Shown here piece after piece: positions 47,081 to 58,108 of a stretch of 64,000 nt of DNA. This DNA is from Carettochelys insculpta (lineage: Eukaryota > Chordata > Testudines > Carettochelyidae). Under the pieces are notes generated by a model. That model had not been told where the DNA came from. It worked only from the letters and a program-made list of their open reading frames with translations, and ran no database searches. The DNA lies in contig NC_134161.1 of the NCBI RefSeq assembly GCF_033958435.1, forward strand, positions 7,254,001 through 7,318,000, in the 5' to 3' direction. The first letter of the stretch is position 1. Each line of letters opens with the position of its first letter. The position numbers and the translations under genes were made by a program.

Positions 47081-47344
47081 AACTGCTTCCACTGCAGAGG
47101 GAAAATATAAATAGAAGGGAACCATTTCTACTGGCCTGAGTATTCATTACAGGCTTGTTTTGAATGGAAATAGAATCGTGGGCCTAGCTTTGCCTGACAA
47201 GTGACTCTTTAAATGAAAACAAACAGAGGGAAGAACAAGCAAACTGGCCTGGATTCTGCATTGGGTTATGCACAGGCAGGTCAGTGTGACAGCCTCTGGT
47301 TTCTCCGGTGTTGGGTGGGGAGTAGTTCTCTCCACACTTTGGGT

Positions 47345-47482
47345 CAGGGCCCTTTTATTGTATAAAAAAAAAAAAATAGAGGTGCTGGTGCTCACCCAGC
47401 TCCCCGCCTCTGCCACTCAGCCAGTCCCATGGCTGGGGTTGCTGAGGCGCCAGTACTCGGTGCCGGCACAAAAAAAGCACTG
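47345..47482. mobile_element. Short hAT-like MITE with perfect 8-bp target duplication
   Basis: The 138-bp element begins CAGGGCCCTTTTATTGTA and ends GGCACAAAAAAAGCACTG, an imperfect TIR pair. It is flanked on both sides by the identical octamer CTTTGGGT (47337-47344 and 47483-47490). The A-run and CCCATGGCTGGGGTTGCTG interior relate it to 17234-17515. The intact duplication suggests a fairly recent insertion. Confidence 0.85.
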
Positions 47483-47489
47483 CTTTGGG

Positions 47490-49920
47490 TGCATGTACAA
47501 AAGCACAGGACACGGGAGGGAGTCTAAGCAGCAACCCCCCAGCCTTGAAACCAGAATCCTGCTCCTCATGCCCTTGTCAGACACGATACGGGGCAGCTGT
47601 AGCATGGCCAGAGCCCAGAGGGGGTATGAGACGGTGGGAGGAGAGGGTTGTTAGTGGCACCTGCATGAAGGAAGCACAGCAGCCCTGCCTTCCAGGATCC
47701 ACCCCCACCACCAGCCAGTCAGCCTGCCTCAGCGCTGGGAAAGCCGTGGGGAACTGGGGACAGATGTCAGAGCCCAGCTCAGGGCTTCCAAGCTGTGACC
47801 CGGCTGCGGCTGGGCAGGGGGTGCGAACGGGGACATGGCCCCGAGAGGAGACAGCGGGAAAGGCCAATTGGAGAGGAGCGGAAGCAGCGAGGCTGGGCAG
47901 GACAGAGCGAGGCAGGTCCCACCCCACGCAGGATCCTCCCTCTCTAGGCCTTCCTGCCCAGGAAGGAGGAGACCTCTGGTTGTATATTTTTTTCCCAGCA
48001 TTCCCCGGACCACTGCTCGCTAAACCTCTGTCTCAAGCCCCTCCATTGCCATGACAACGGGGCGAAAAGGAACAGATGGTCTCGATGAGCCAAACTCCAA
48101 CTGGAGAGGGAGGAGGGGAGCGGGCAGGCGCTGGCCCTCCGAGCGGGAGCTGTCAAATGCTCAGTGACCTGTCCCGGCCATTGCCCCACGCCCGGCGGAG
48201 CTGCAGGCAGAATATGCAATGTGACCCCAGCAGGGCCAGCAGCTCCCTGGCCCCCTCAGCTCAATAGACATAGGGTGATCCCTGGGTGCTGGGGAAGAGC
48301 CGAAGTCCCCTTCCTGCTGGGGAAAGGGGACCCAGGGCACAAACCCAGCAGCCAGGACACTCCTTGCCACTGCCAGAGCCAGGAGGTGGCTGGAAAGAGG
48401 TGCACACAGAGCAGGAGGCAGCCCTCGGCACTCTCACACAGCACATGCTCACTGGTACAGAGCTTGCTCTCACCCGCCTGGAAACACCTCCAAGCACCCA
48501 CAGACTGGCAGCCCCAGACAGCTGAAAGACAGACACGCAGACATCACACGCAGGTAAGACACAGAGATGTGGGCAGAGCCTCCCCTTCTGTCCCACCCTG
48601 CCCTCAGGCGGTTCCACTCCCTCACCCCACGGCTGGTGGGCCTTCCAGGTATGCCTGGCAGCAGGGGCACCAAATTAAGCAGGCTGTTTAGGGGAACAGA
48701 GGTTGTCAGCAAAAGGGCAACCCTCCACACCGAATTACCAATTCAGGGGAAAAACCTCCCAGCCTCCTTAACCCCGGCCTGAGGAATGAGGGCTCTGCAA
48801 GGGGGACTGATCACCGGGGTCTGGCAGAATGCTGCCCAGGCCTGGATGAGGTGTGTTGGACAGCCCAAGAATTCCTTCAATGTGTGGACAATTCCCAAGT
48901 CTCCCCAAACCAAAGCTTGCCCCATCCAGCTTCAGGGGGGACTGCATGTGAGCACAGCCAGGTCTTCCTCATGCCAGGGGGGCTGGGGACCACACAGCCC
49001 GCTGCCCGTAGGCAATCCCCCAGACCCATGACAGCACCGCAGTGATCACCGCTTGTCTGCAAGGGAGAAAGGCGCCTGTCTCAGATGGACTCACCAGCAC
49101 AGATGGGAGCCGGAGAGGGAGAAAACCAGGTCACTAATCTCCTCATGGATTAGCTGCCTGCCCTGTCCATGTGGGGCCCTGGTGCAGTGTTTCGGATCAG
49201 AGAAGAGACAGTAAAGCAGCATCAAACCATCTCTGAGACTCATGCAAACTGCCCCAAGAGTTCAGGGTTGGGACCAATATTGCAGGCCCTGCCACATTTC
49301 CCTCAGAGAGTGCAGTGTCAGTCAGACACAGGATCCTTCCTCGCATCCAGGCCTAATTGGATTTGAAACAGTGGCTCCATGGCTGTTAACAGTGGCTACG
49401 TCTCAGAAATGGCTGCATTTCAGGGGTGGACGAGGTGGTGCTTGTATAGCGTGTAATCAGTCTCCTAAAATCTGCACAACCTCCCAGGCTCCTGAGCACT
49501 GCAGAGAATCCGAGGAACAAATGCAAAACCTCAACCCTGATTACAGAGCCTGAAAGAGCCATTGTTTCAGGGGAAAAAAAACTGATTTTTCCATATTTTT
49601 CTTCATTTCAAACCCCAGACAACAGAGATCCTTCAGACAGGACATTCAGATCCAGTTTCTCCAAGCAGCTGGGGCAATAATCTCTCTCCACAACCAGCTC
49701 CAGGGATAGGGCTACACTGCAGTTAGGAGGTGCAGCAGCAGAGTACACAGCCACATGAGGATTTAGCTTCCCGAGTTAGCATTGAGCTAGTTAGTGCCAG
49801 GTATATCCACATACATGCCAATCACATCTCTGGACCGCTGTGAAGCCGTGTTCTGGAGAGGATTTAGCATCTTCCTTATCCAATAGCAGCCAGGTCCAGC
49901 TCCAGAACGCAGGCAGGTTC
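47490..49920. other. Intronic block, GC-rich, no gene found
   Basis: This is the most GC-rich unique stretch and was checked for a first exon. No ATG plus hydrophobic signal sequence plus phase-1 GT donor was found on the minus strand, and CpG density is modest. Confidence 0.45.
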
Positions 49921-49922
49921 TA

Positions 49923-50486
49923 CAGAAGCGGTTCCCAACCTTTTCGAGACAGTGACCCATTTTGACAATTCAGGAAGACTTTATGACTCAGGGCCATTCA
50001 AAATGGGGGTTGGGGGGAGGAAGTTCTCCCCGGGGGAAAAAAAAATTATAAATCTCGATTCACCCCATCTGTCCCCAGTCTTAAACCCATTGTATCCCCA
50101 AAATGCCCCCACCTGCCTCACATGAGCACCTCTGCTCCTTTGCTGGGCCGTCACCACCTCCAAGCAGCTCCCCCCAGCCCTCCTACTCCTCTTCCCCACC
50201 TGCACATGTGCAGTTCCCTGCCCTCCTGCACTGAAATGGGACTCAGTTGAATTGGTTTAACGGTCGGAGCCCTCCTGCTGGCCATTAAACCAATTAAATT
50301 GAATTCCATTTCAGCACATCAGGACAGGGACTGGGAACCAGAGGAGTGAGCGGCAGCAGCAGCAGGATCCACAAATGGCTCCTTAAAGAACCACGTGTGG
50401 CTCAGAGCCACAGTCTGCAATCCTTAGAAAATCTAATGGCGACCCATGTTTGCATCCAAACCCATAGGAAGGGAATCCCTGCTCTG
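49923..50486. mobile_element. hAT-like element, TTCCCAACC ends
   Basis: It begins CAGAAGCGGTTCCCAACC and ends AAGGGAATCCCTGCTCTG, an imperfect inverted pair. Internally GTGGCTCAGAGCCACAGTCTG and an ATTGAATTGGTTTAA / TTAAACCAATTAAATTGAAT inverted repeat are present. No 8-bp duplication is recognisable, and the element may be composite. Confidence 0.6.
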
Positions 50487-50555
50487 CAGGGAGCACAAAG
50501 TCCTGGGGGTATTTAAGCCTCGTTGGAAGCAAGCACTGGAGAGGGTGCTATAGGG

Positions 50556-50881
50556 CAGTGGTTTTCAACCAGGGGACGTGTAGGTATTCACAGCTCTTCC
50601 AGAGGTACATTAACTCAGTGTTTCTCAACCTTTTTTATGAATAAAATATTTGACTTCCTTCATGTTCATCTAATTTGTTTCATTTATCCTTTTTGCACAA
50701 TCAGAAGTACGATGGCAAGTTTATTGCCTGTAGGCAATTTCTTCCAACCAATCAGTTATCATTAGTTGTTTAAACAAATGTGTTGCAATGGTAGGAAAAA
50801 AAAATTGTGTTTCTGAAAATTATAGGTACTGGATTATTATATATATGAGGGGTACTTTATAAAAAAGCTTGACAAACACTG
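50556..50881. mobile_element. hAT-like element, CAGTGGTTTTCAACC ends
   Basis: The left end CAGTGGTTTTCAACCAGG pairs with the right end CTTGACAAACACTG. A second internal CAGTGTTTCTCAACC start at about 50617 suggests a truncated or compound copy. Flanks CTATAGGG and CTCCAGGA match 5 of 8. Confidence 0.7.
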
Positions 50882-51724
50882 CTCCAGGACACAAGGACTC
50901 AAACAGAGACTGATGGGATATGACCCATCTGTCTTCTTAGCTGTACCCTGCAGCTGGAACTCATCTCTGGCATGATGCCCTCAGGGGACCAGGAAGCCCA
51001 ACCATTTCACACCTGCCATGAACAGCAAAAGCAGGTCCTGGCATCCCACTTCCCCTGCAGCCTCCTCGTCCAGGGGGATGGGGCCAATGACCTTGATGCT
51101 CAAGAGGATGGGGCCAGGAGCTGTGCAGTGCCACGTACCACAGGGGCTGCCTGCCCTGGGGGAGTCCAGGAGGAGCCTTCCAGGAATTGCAACCTTCAGC
51201 TTTTGATGGGTTACTATTAGCGTCTCCCCTTCCCCCTCCCCTCTCATTTATTTGCAAGGAGGACATTATCTCATGTAAATTTCCACTCTGCTCCGCTTCC
51301 ATTCGGGTCTCCATTATCAGCACCTGGGTGTGTAGAGGCTTTGGAGTGAGCAGTTCATTCACTTCAGACCCTGTGTGAGTGGGAGAGACTCTGACCTTGG
51401 AGCCTCCCGGCAAGGATCCATCCATAACAGACCCGCTGCCGCTTGTCGGATTCATGCTCAGATGTGTCCTTCTCCGTTCGCTCCCATCCGCCTCCCCACC
51501 CCAGGCAGCAGCGGGCAGCTCAAACAGGCTTCACCCAGCTCCCTCCGTGCAGCTGGAAGCCAGGAAAGCTACAAAGTGAGGGGCTCTCAGGCTGCAGCTG
51601 CTAACAACCTCCGTCCTCCTAGTCCAAAGCAGCTGCCTAATAGGGGAGCCCTGGAAAATGGAACTGAGACCTCATACGAGGGTGAGTGAAGTCTCTACTC
51701 TACAGCCTTGGCTGAGAGCCAGCT

Positions 51725-51815
51725 GGCCTTTAGCTCATGTGGTAGAGTGCAGGGCTTTAGCCCCTCTGCTGGTAGGGTCTATTCCTGGTGCCAGCAACCC
51801 AGGTCTGTGGGTGTT
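51725..51815 (+). mobile_element. tRNA-derived SINE-like segment
   Basis: CCTTTAGCTCATGTGGTAGAG resembles a tRNA A-box region, and GGTAGGGTCTATTCCTGG 40 bp later sits where a B box is expected. The rest does not fold as a tRNA, so a decayed SINE head is more likely than a tRNA gene. Confidence 0.4.
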
Positions 51816-52364
51816 CCAAATGGATCCAACTGAATTCAACCCCTTGGGAGCTGAGCAGGAGCAGCACCTATTGTCCTCTTCTCATGCCTGCGCCTCCCTC
51901 CCTGCTGCTGGTTTGACCCTCTCCAGCCCCCCTGCAAGCTTGGCTGTTTTACATAGACTTTATCCAAGGCCTGAGCCTACTTAGATCAATGCCAAGAGCA
52001 GAACGCTCATACAGCGATGTGGTAGATATCACGTGTCATATCTACCATGCCTCAGTGGCACATGGTTAACCTAGGCTCCCAGAAGACACCCAAGCCTATA
52101 GCCATCTCTCACCCCCACCCCAGCTGCTGGTGAAAGGTCTCTGCCATTTCACTCCTGGGGAACTGAGGGACACAGAGATTTGGGGCTGAACTTCTATTGA
52201 AACCAATCAGCCTCTGGACCCTAACGGCTCTGGGCCAGGCAGCCCTGAGTTATACCAGTTGAGTTCCTGGGTACCTCTGCAGTGGCACGAGACCCTCCTG
52301 ATTAATGAATGTTGGGTCCTCATCTGACTCCAGGGGAAGACATAGCTACATGCTAGCATCCTCC

Positions 52365-52430
52365 TGGGGCTTGTCTACACTAGGGAAATTTGCACTGACA
52401 TAGGGCAAACCCCAAATGTAGACACACTGC
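52365..52430. mobile_element. Mini GTCTACAC inverted-repeat fragment
   Basis: GGGCTTGTCTACACTAGGG and, about 40 bp on, AAATGTAGACAC form a short inverted pair of the GTCTACAC type. Confidence 0.4.
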
Positions 52431-53529
52431 TCTAAAGCACAGGCTGGCATCCCAGGCTTTGCCCCCTGCCCCAACCCACCCAAAGAGCGACCCGAGTGTG
52501 CAAATCTCCCTACTTGGGGAAGGAGACCAGCCCAGGATGCCGAAGCCCTCCAACCACAGGCCTGGACAGCAGCAGCACAGACTCCCCACACAAAAAGCTA
52601 ACCCAGTTTGGCCCACCCCGCTCCTTCCTCAGCCCATTCATGGGCCTCTTTTCCATTCATGCCTGTGCTGACTCTCCCTCTCCACCCCTCCTCCCAGACC
52701 AAAGCTGCCTCCCCTTCCCTATCACAAACAGCATTCAGCTGGAAGATAAGACACCCACAGAGGACTGAAACCAGAGGAGAGTCGGAGGCATGTGCAACTC
52801 AGCAAGGCCAAGACAGGGGCTAATAGGCTATGAAGTTAGTTCACTGAGGAAACAACCATTCAAAAAGCCCCTTTGTGTAACACCCTTTTTAAATGCCCCT
52901 TAAATCTCCTCCATTCCTCTTCTCTCCAGGCCAGGGTTTCACAATAACCGCTTCGGAGTCAGCTCCTGAACAATCCCGTCTCCGTTTTCCCAGGTGACCC
53001 CCAGCATGCTGAGACAGGACACTTAAGGAGCACAGCTAGTTCTGGGGAGACTCCCAGACAGGGAGGGTGTATTCAATAAAGCTGCAGCTTATGAGCCTTG
53101 GTGTATTAATTCCAGCTTCCCAGCAAGCCAGGACACACATCTCCTCTCTCTGCTTCCTGACTAAAACTTGCAACTCCCTCTGGCAGAAAGCAAATAGCTC
53201 TAATTCCAGTTTGCGAACCACACGCTTTCGTAAGGGTTTGACAATCTCCACATACCCGCTTCCGCTGCTTCCGCTGAAGTGCTGCAAAGACCAGGACACA
53301 AGCACAGCTTCGCATTGACATCAGACGTCAAGCCCTCCCTTCGCTGGGAGCTCAGATCCAGCCTACACTGCCAGAGACCACAGGCACTACCAGCTGAGTG
53401 CCTGAGCTCAGTGGGTCTCAGACCAGCACCGATGGAACTAATTGCTTCCCTTGTGCAATGAGTTGGTCCCCATGACCGCTGCATCTAGGCACTGCACAAG
53501 CTTTGATGTGTTTACGCTCAGTACCCCTC

Positions 53530-53685
53530 CTGGGAGGCTGCACTACTATCCCCATTTTAAAGATGGGCAAGTGAGGCTCAGAAAGGCCAAGTGACTTACT
53601 CAAGGCCTTGTGGGAAGTCTGTGGCAGAACAGGAAACTGAACCCAGGTCGCTGACTGGCAACCTAACCGTTTGGCCATCCTTTCT
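53530..53685 (-). mobile_element. CORE-SINE / MIR-like, near complete
   Basis: Read on the minus strand: a tRNA-like head with A box (GGCCAAACGGTTAGG) and B box (GGGTTCAGTTTCC), then the CORE/MIR-type body (GAGTAAGTCACTTGGCC, CTCACTTGCCCATC) and AAAATGGGGATAGTAG. This order is the hallmark of MIR/CORE-SINEs. Confidence 0.8.
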
Positions 53686-53834
53686 GTCTGAGCAGAGGGA
53701 CACGAGATGGAGTGGGACATGGGACATGAACTCCCTCTTCAACCCTACAAGTGGCGTCTCCAGGTCAGGATCAGTGGGCAGCTGGCAGAAGATGGCCCTG
53801 CAGCTGCCTGCGCTGCCCCTGTTCCATGGCTAAA

Positions 53835-54030
53835 TGGCTGTTACTTTTCGCCAGCCCTAAAAATTCCCATCAAATATTTATTTTAAACCACAAATGAGCT
53901 GGCTGCAAAGAAACTGAGTGTAAAATCAACAGACCCTTTGCAATGAAATACAGGAGAAATATAATGGGCCAAGCTTATCCCCAGTGTAAGCCCGGCAATG
54001 ACAGCAGAGTTAGACCAGAAAGAAATGTTG
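53835..54030. promoter_or_regulatory. Candidate conserved intronic element
   Basis: Unique AT-rich DNA with AAATATTTATTTTAAACC (MEF2 or forkhead-like cores) between a CORE-SINE and an L3-like fragment. Inference only. Confidence 0.22.
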
Positions 54031-54199
54031 GCTCTGTTTGAGAACATTTGCAAATTTACCTACACTAAACAGATTCCCACCCTGGGAATTCCCTTTGAGC
54101 AAGCTGGCTGATCTTTGCTGCTCTCAAAAGAGAAACTATTTTGACAGCTTACTTGTGGCACCAAAAATATTCACTCATCTCAGCACTTCACAAATTTCC

Positions 54200-54414
54200 T
54201 CCCATTTGTATTATACCATAACAGCACCCCACTGAAATCAAGCTCCTCTGGTGCTAGGTGCTGTACAAACTCATCATAAGAGTTCTTGCCCCAACAAACT
54301 TATAGCAACAACAGGGAAGGGAAGGATATTATCAGCAACCCATTTGCAGATGAGACACAGAGTAAATGATCTGTCCCATTTCACACAGGGGGTCTGTCGC
54401 AGACCAGGGATTAA
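54200..54414 (-). mobile_element. CORE-SINE / L3-like repeat, truncated next to CR1
   Basis: GGTGCTAGGTGCTGTACAAAC near 54250 is the LINE-like tail. TGCAGATGAGACACAGAG and CACAGGGGGTCTGTCGCAGACC belong to the body. The head is lost where the CR1 copy begins at 54415. Confidence 0.65.
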
Positions 54415-54610
54415 ACAAAAGAACATAAGAAGGGCCATACTGAGTCAGACCAAAAGTCCATCTGGCCCAGTGTCCTGTCTGCTGACAGTGGCCAATGCCA
54501 GGTGACCTCAATGGAGTGAACAGAATGGGGAATCATCAAGTGATCCCTCCCCTATCACCCATTTACAGCATCTGACAAACAGGGGGTAGGGGCACCATTT
54601 CCCCCCGTCC
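54415..54610 (-). mobile_element. CR1 LINE 3' end, antisense copy
   Basis: GAACATAAGAAGGGCCATACTGAGTCAGACC and CAGTGGCCAATGCCAGGTGACC are the reverse complement of the CR1 terminus also seen near 20110-20262. The copy joins MITE copy 12. Confidence 0.85.
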
Positions 54611-54788
54611 AGGCTAATTTTTTTCCATCCATGGGGGAATACATTTTGTTATGTGCACTGAGACACAACAAAATGTGCACCACCAATAGAGACACATGCT
54701 ACCAGCTGTAGGGGCTCTTCTAATTCGCTGGGTGGCACCTGAGTCTCTCTTAGGCAGCCACCAAGTGCTCAGCTTACAGGGAACCCTG
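54610..54788 (-). mobile_element. hAT-type MITE copy 12 adjoining CR1 sequence
   Basis: The left TIR is eroded (CAGGCTAATTTTTTTCC) and the right end is TTACAGGGAACCCTG. It abuts an antisense CR1 3' end at 54415-54610. The sequence just to the right (54790-54835) again looks CR1-like, so the MITE may have entered a CR1 copy. Confidence 0.78.
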
Positions 54789-54854
54789 GTCTTCTATCAT
54801 ATCTCCTCCCTTAGTCTCCTCTTTCCTAAGCTGACAAGTCCCAGTGTATTTCAC

Positions 54855-54905
54855 CCAACTCTCCTGGGTTCGGAATCATTGCTCTAACCACAAGGCCAGC
54901 TTTCC
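54855..54905 (-). mobile_element. tRNA-like SINE head fragment
   Basis: On the minus strand GGCCTTGTGGTTAGAGC followed by CCGAACCCAGGAGAGTTGG is a tRNA-derived SINE head like that at 58020-58108. Confidence 0.45.
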
Positions 54906-55212
54906 ACTCTGAATACAAGTTGATTCAAGCATGCTGCCAGCTGGCGTGAAGCAGAAGGCATTGCAAAAATATTGAGTGCTAGGACACCAGGCAATCATTT
55001 TGCAGGGAAGGCAGCAGCTGCATGTCAGAAGTACAAAAAATATACTTAAAAATAAGGGATTTAGTTTCATACTTCCAGAGTGGATTTAGTGCTGGGGAAA
55101 GGCCTTGGATCGATAGCACAGCAAACTACAAATTGGACTTCTCTGCTTAGCCACTGAGCGGGTGCAGCTGAGACAGCATCTGTGCAAACAACCTCCCAAC
55201 AGAGGCTGCAGC

Positions 55213-55410
55213 CAGTTTTCTCTGTAAGCTGAGTGCTTGGGCAGCCACCTCGGAGAGATTCAAGTGCTGTCCAGCTGATTAGCAGAGCACCCCACAGCCG
55301 TCCGCAGCCGGCAGTGTGCGTTTCTGTTGGTGGTGCCCATATGCATGTACCTCCATGCACATAACAAAATTTATTCTGCACAGGGATGGAAAAAATTGAT
55401 GGAGCATTTG
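55213..55410 (+). mobile_element. hAT-type MITE copy 13
   Basis: The ends are CAGTTTTCTCTGTAAGC and GATGGAGCATTTG. The inner family sequence is well kept (GCTGATTAGCAGAGC, GGTGGTGCCC, AAAATTTATTCTGCAC). No clear target duplication. Confidence 0.8.
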
Positions 55411-56039
55411 TTGCGACTGCAAAGTGAAAGAGAGAAGCTTCATGGTCCAGTCTGTCCTTGACCTCTGGGCCCTGATCATGGGAGGCAATTATGGGTTAGG
55501 CCCTGGGTGCAGACTGACTGGAAATCGAACAGCAGCCTAACAGGCTTGGTTTACATAAGCCAATAAAAAAATCTTTCCATAATAACAGCTGGAAAGGAGT
55601 CTGGTCTGAATCCAGATGCCATCAAAGTTCAGGCGTGGTGTTTCGACAGAACTCGGGACAGTGCTCAGCCAGGATGCCCTGATCAGGATTTGAACCAGGA
55701 AGGTGACTTCTGCATACACAGTGACTGGCCAGCCAGCCTCCCTCTTATCTCTAGACCCTCAACCACCCATGTTCAAAGCCCCACACTCCAGGGACCTCCG
55801 CAAAGGGTATTATTGGATTGCCCATAGAAAAGCAGGATCAATGCAGCTGTCAGGCTACAGTTGTACAGCCCCTGCTAATTGGTATTACAACAGGCAGACC
55901 GCAGCTTTCACTCCAGTTCTCTGTTGCTTGTCATAATGTAATCAAAATCTCTCTTGCTCTCTCTTTATCATGGAGCGTGACGGGAGCAGACGCTATGGCT
56001 GCCGTGTGGCTTCCAGAGTGCAGAGAATCTTCCTTAGCA

Positions 56040-56300
56040 CAGAATCATAGACGTGTCAGGCTGGAAAGGAAAGTCCAGCCCCTGAGATGGGACTGGACCA
56101 TCCCGGACAGGTGTGCGCCCAACCTGTTGTTAAAAACCTCCAACAACCTCACCGCATTCCGTCGAACCCCATTGCCGAGCCCAGAATTTTCATAATATCA
56201 AACCTAAATCTCCTCTGCTGCAGGTTAAGCCGATTGCTTCTTGTCCTATCTTTAGTGGACAGAGAACAATTGTTCACCATTCTCTTTAGAACAGCTCTCA
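56040..56300 (-). mobile_element. CR1 LINE 3' region, antisense copy
   Basis: AGAATCATAGACGTGTCAGGCTGGAAAGG marks the CR1 3' end read in reverse. It is followed by CTCTGCTGCAGGTTAAGC and CTTCTTGTCCTATCTTTAGTGG, characteristic of turtle CR1. Same strand as the nectin gene. Confidence 0.85.
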
Positions 56301-56665
56301 TTTTGTAGATGTGCCTTTGGTTTTTCCTTCATTTTTCTTCCCCTTTATGAAGCCAGGGTTTGTAGCTTTACCAGCTTTTTCCCTCCAAAACCCCAGGCAA
56401 CCCCTCACAAGTGAAACGAGTTTGTTGGTCGTTGCACCAGCTCAGCATTATCTGCGGCACAATATTGTGCCACCATCCAGCACAGCTGATGCACCTCTGT
56501 GCAGGAAAGGTGCGGAAGACAGGCATAATGGGGAAGGATTCAAGTCAAGTGCACTGACAGAGCTTTGGCGCATGTGACCCAGGACTGGAATTGGCGTGGA
56601 GAACATGGCCAGAACTAAGGAGCACTGGTGGAGCTGGGCATGGAGCTCATAGGCCTGGCATAGCC

Positions 56666-56675
56666 GGGGGGGGGG
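56666..56675. repeat. Poly-G run
   Basis: Ten consecutive G residues preceding TGTC. Confidence 0.85.
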
Positions 56676-56999
56676 TGTCAAATATGAGAAGCATTGGCAG
56701 AGCTGTGCAGGAGTCCAGAGGACAACTGCAGGAGAGGACTCAAGCACTGTGCATTGACAAGCCTGGACCAGCTGCTGGACATTGTGAAGGGCAGTGATGA
56801 GTTAAAGTGACAAAGCTGGATGGGATCCTGGGGAGGGCATGGCAAATGATGCTGCAGAGCAGAGTTGAGGTGCACTGATAGCATCAGGAAGGAGGGGGAA
56901 GGCAAGGCCAAGTCAAGTGGAGGTTAAGCTCTGGGTAGACCTGCGTTGGAGCTGTTTGTCCCATGCATGGTGCTGTTATGATTAATATCACAGCAGCAC

Positions 57000-57085
57000 C
57001 AACAAACCTCAATTAGGTCAGGGCCCATTGTGCTGGGTCCTGTACAAACGCACAGTAAATGACCCCTGACTAATGAGCTCTTTTC
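57000..57085. mobile_element. L3/MIR-like tail fragment
   Basis: GGTCAGGGCCCATTGTGC followed by GGGTCCTGTACAAACGCACAG is a copy of the dispersed tail unit. Confidence 0.6.
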
Positions 57086-57600
57086 CAGTACTACTCCTTC
57101 CTCCCTGCCCACACGCAGCAGCCTGTTCTCTGCTTCTTGTGCCCTGAAATGCTGGCTCCTGGAGGCTCAACATATTTGACAGTAGTTGGGTGATACCCAA
57201 AGGGTGCTAGAAACAGCGTCCCATGATCTGTTGATTGATACCAACCAGCAGTTATGCAAGGGTGAGTTTCCAAGACTAGCAAAGGATCATCTGCCCTGGA
57301 CCACTCAGCTCGCCAGAGACGGGCCACAAGCAAAGCTTAAATAATTGGACTGCTTAAGCCAAGATGCAGCCTCTAATTATTCCTAGGCTCCCACAAATAA
57401 AGGGAATAAATCCTTGGACAGTGCCAGGCTGGAGGGGGCAGAGATAAGCTTATTTTCCACATCACTTGAAAGTAACTATTATAAATCGCAGTGAAAGATG
57501 CGCCTCCCTGGGTTAGCCATATTTTTAAACCCCAGGAAAGAGAGGAAGGAAAAGTGCTTTTTCATATTTACACCAACATTCCTGCTGTGCTGTGCTGAAT

Positions 57601-57624
57601 GAGAAAGAAAGAAAGAAAGAAAAA
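57601..57624. repeat. (GAAA)n microsatellite
   Basis: Five to six GAAA units in a row. Confidence 0.9.
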
Positions 57625-57839
57625 CAGACAGACATTTCAGCATATACAATTAGATGTCTAGAAATGTTAAACTCAAGAAATCCACTCCTGCCAGCCTCCC
57701 TCTGGAAAGGAGCGAGAAAATTGGAGCCTTGTATGGCCAGGTAGGGAAAGGGAACTTCCACCGATATCACTGATTCAACTTGTCTGCATCAACAGCCAAT
57801 GCAAGTTGTTAAGATCTGCCTGCTGGTGGGTAGCCTACG

Positions 57840-58108
57840 TGATACCATTGTTACCAGCAGTACACTGCACCGAAGGCCCTGATGAAAGTGGGGTTAGTTG
57901 TGCTAGGCACTACAATGTGACACACGGCAGTCTCTGCCCTAAGGGGCTTGCAGTCAAAATAGGCAAGACAGACAAAAGGAGGGGGCGAAACAGCTCCAGA
58001 AGTGAGTTGTGCACTCTCATACAGAGGTCAATGGGAGGGCCAAGAATGGAAGGCAGGTCACTGCACTACTGGTCAGGAGCTCTACCCACTAGACCACAGT
58101 GAATGAAA
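57840..58108 (-). mobile_element. CORE-SINE / L3-like composite
   Basis: The minus-strand head GTGGTCTAGTGGGTAGAGC (A box) is at 58080-58105. Toward lower coordinates lie CAGGTCAC-type body and the tail with TAGTTGTGCTAGGCACTAC, GTCTCTGCCCTAAGGGGC and AGGCAAGACAGACAAAAGG. The tail is the same unit seen at 54250, 57010 and 34370. Confidence 0.65.

Noticed and set aside
47577..48219. Possible first exon with CpG-island promoter
   Set aside because: GC-rich but CpG density is modest, and no signal peptide with a compatible splice donor could be found.
51725..51800. Functional tRNA gene
   Set aside because: A- and B-box-like pieces are present, but the acceptor and anticodon arms do not pair. 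A SINE remnant is more likely.
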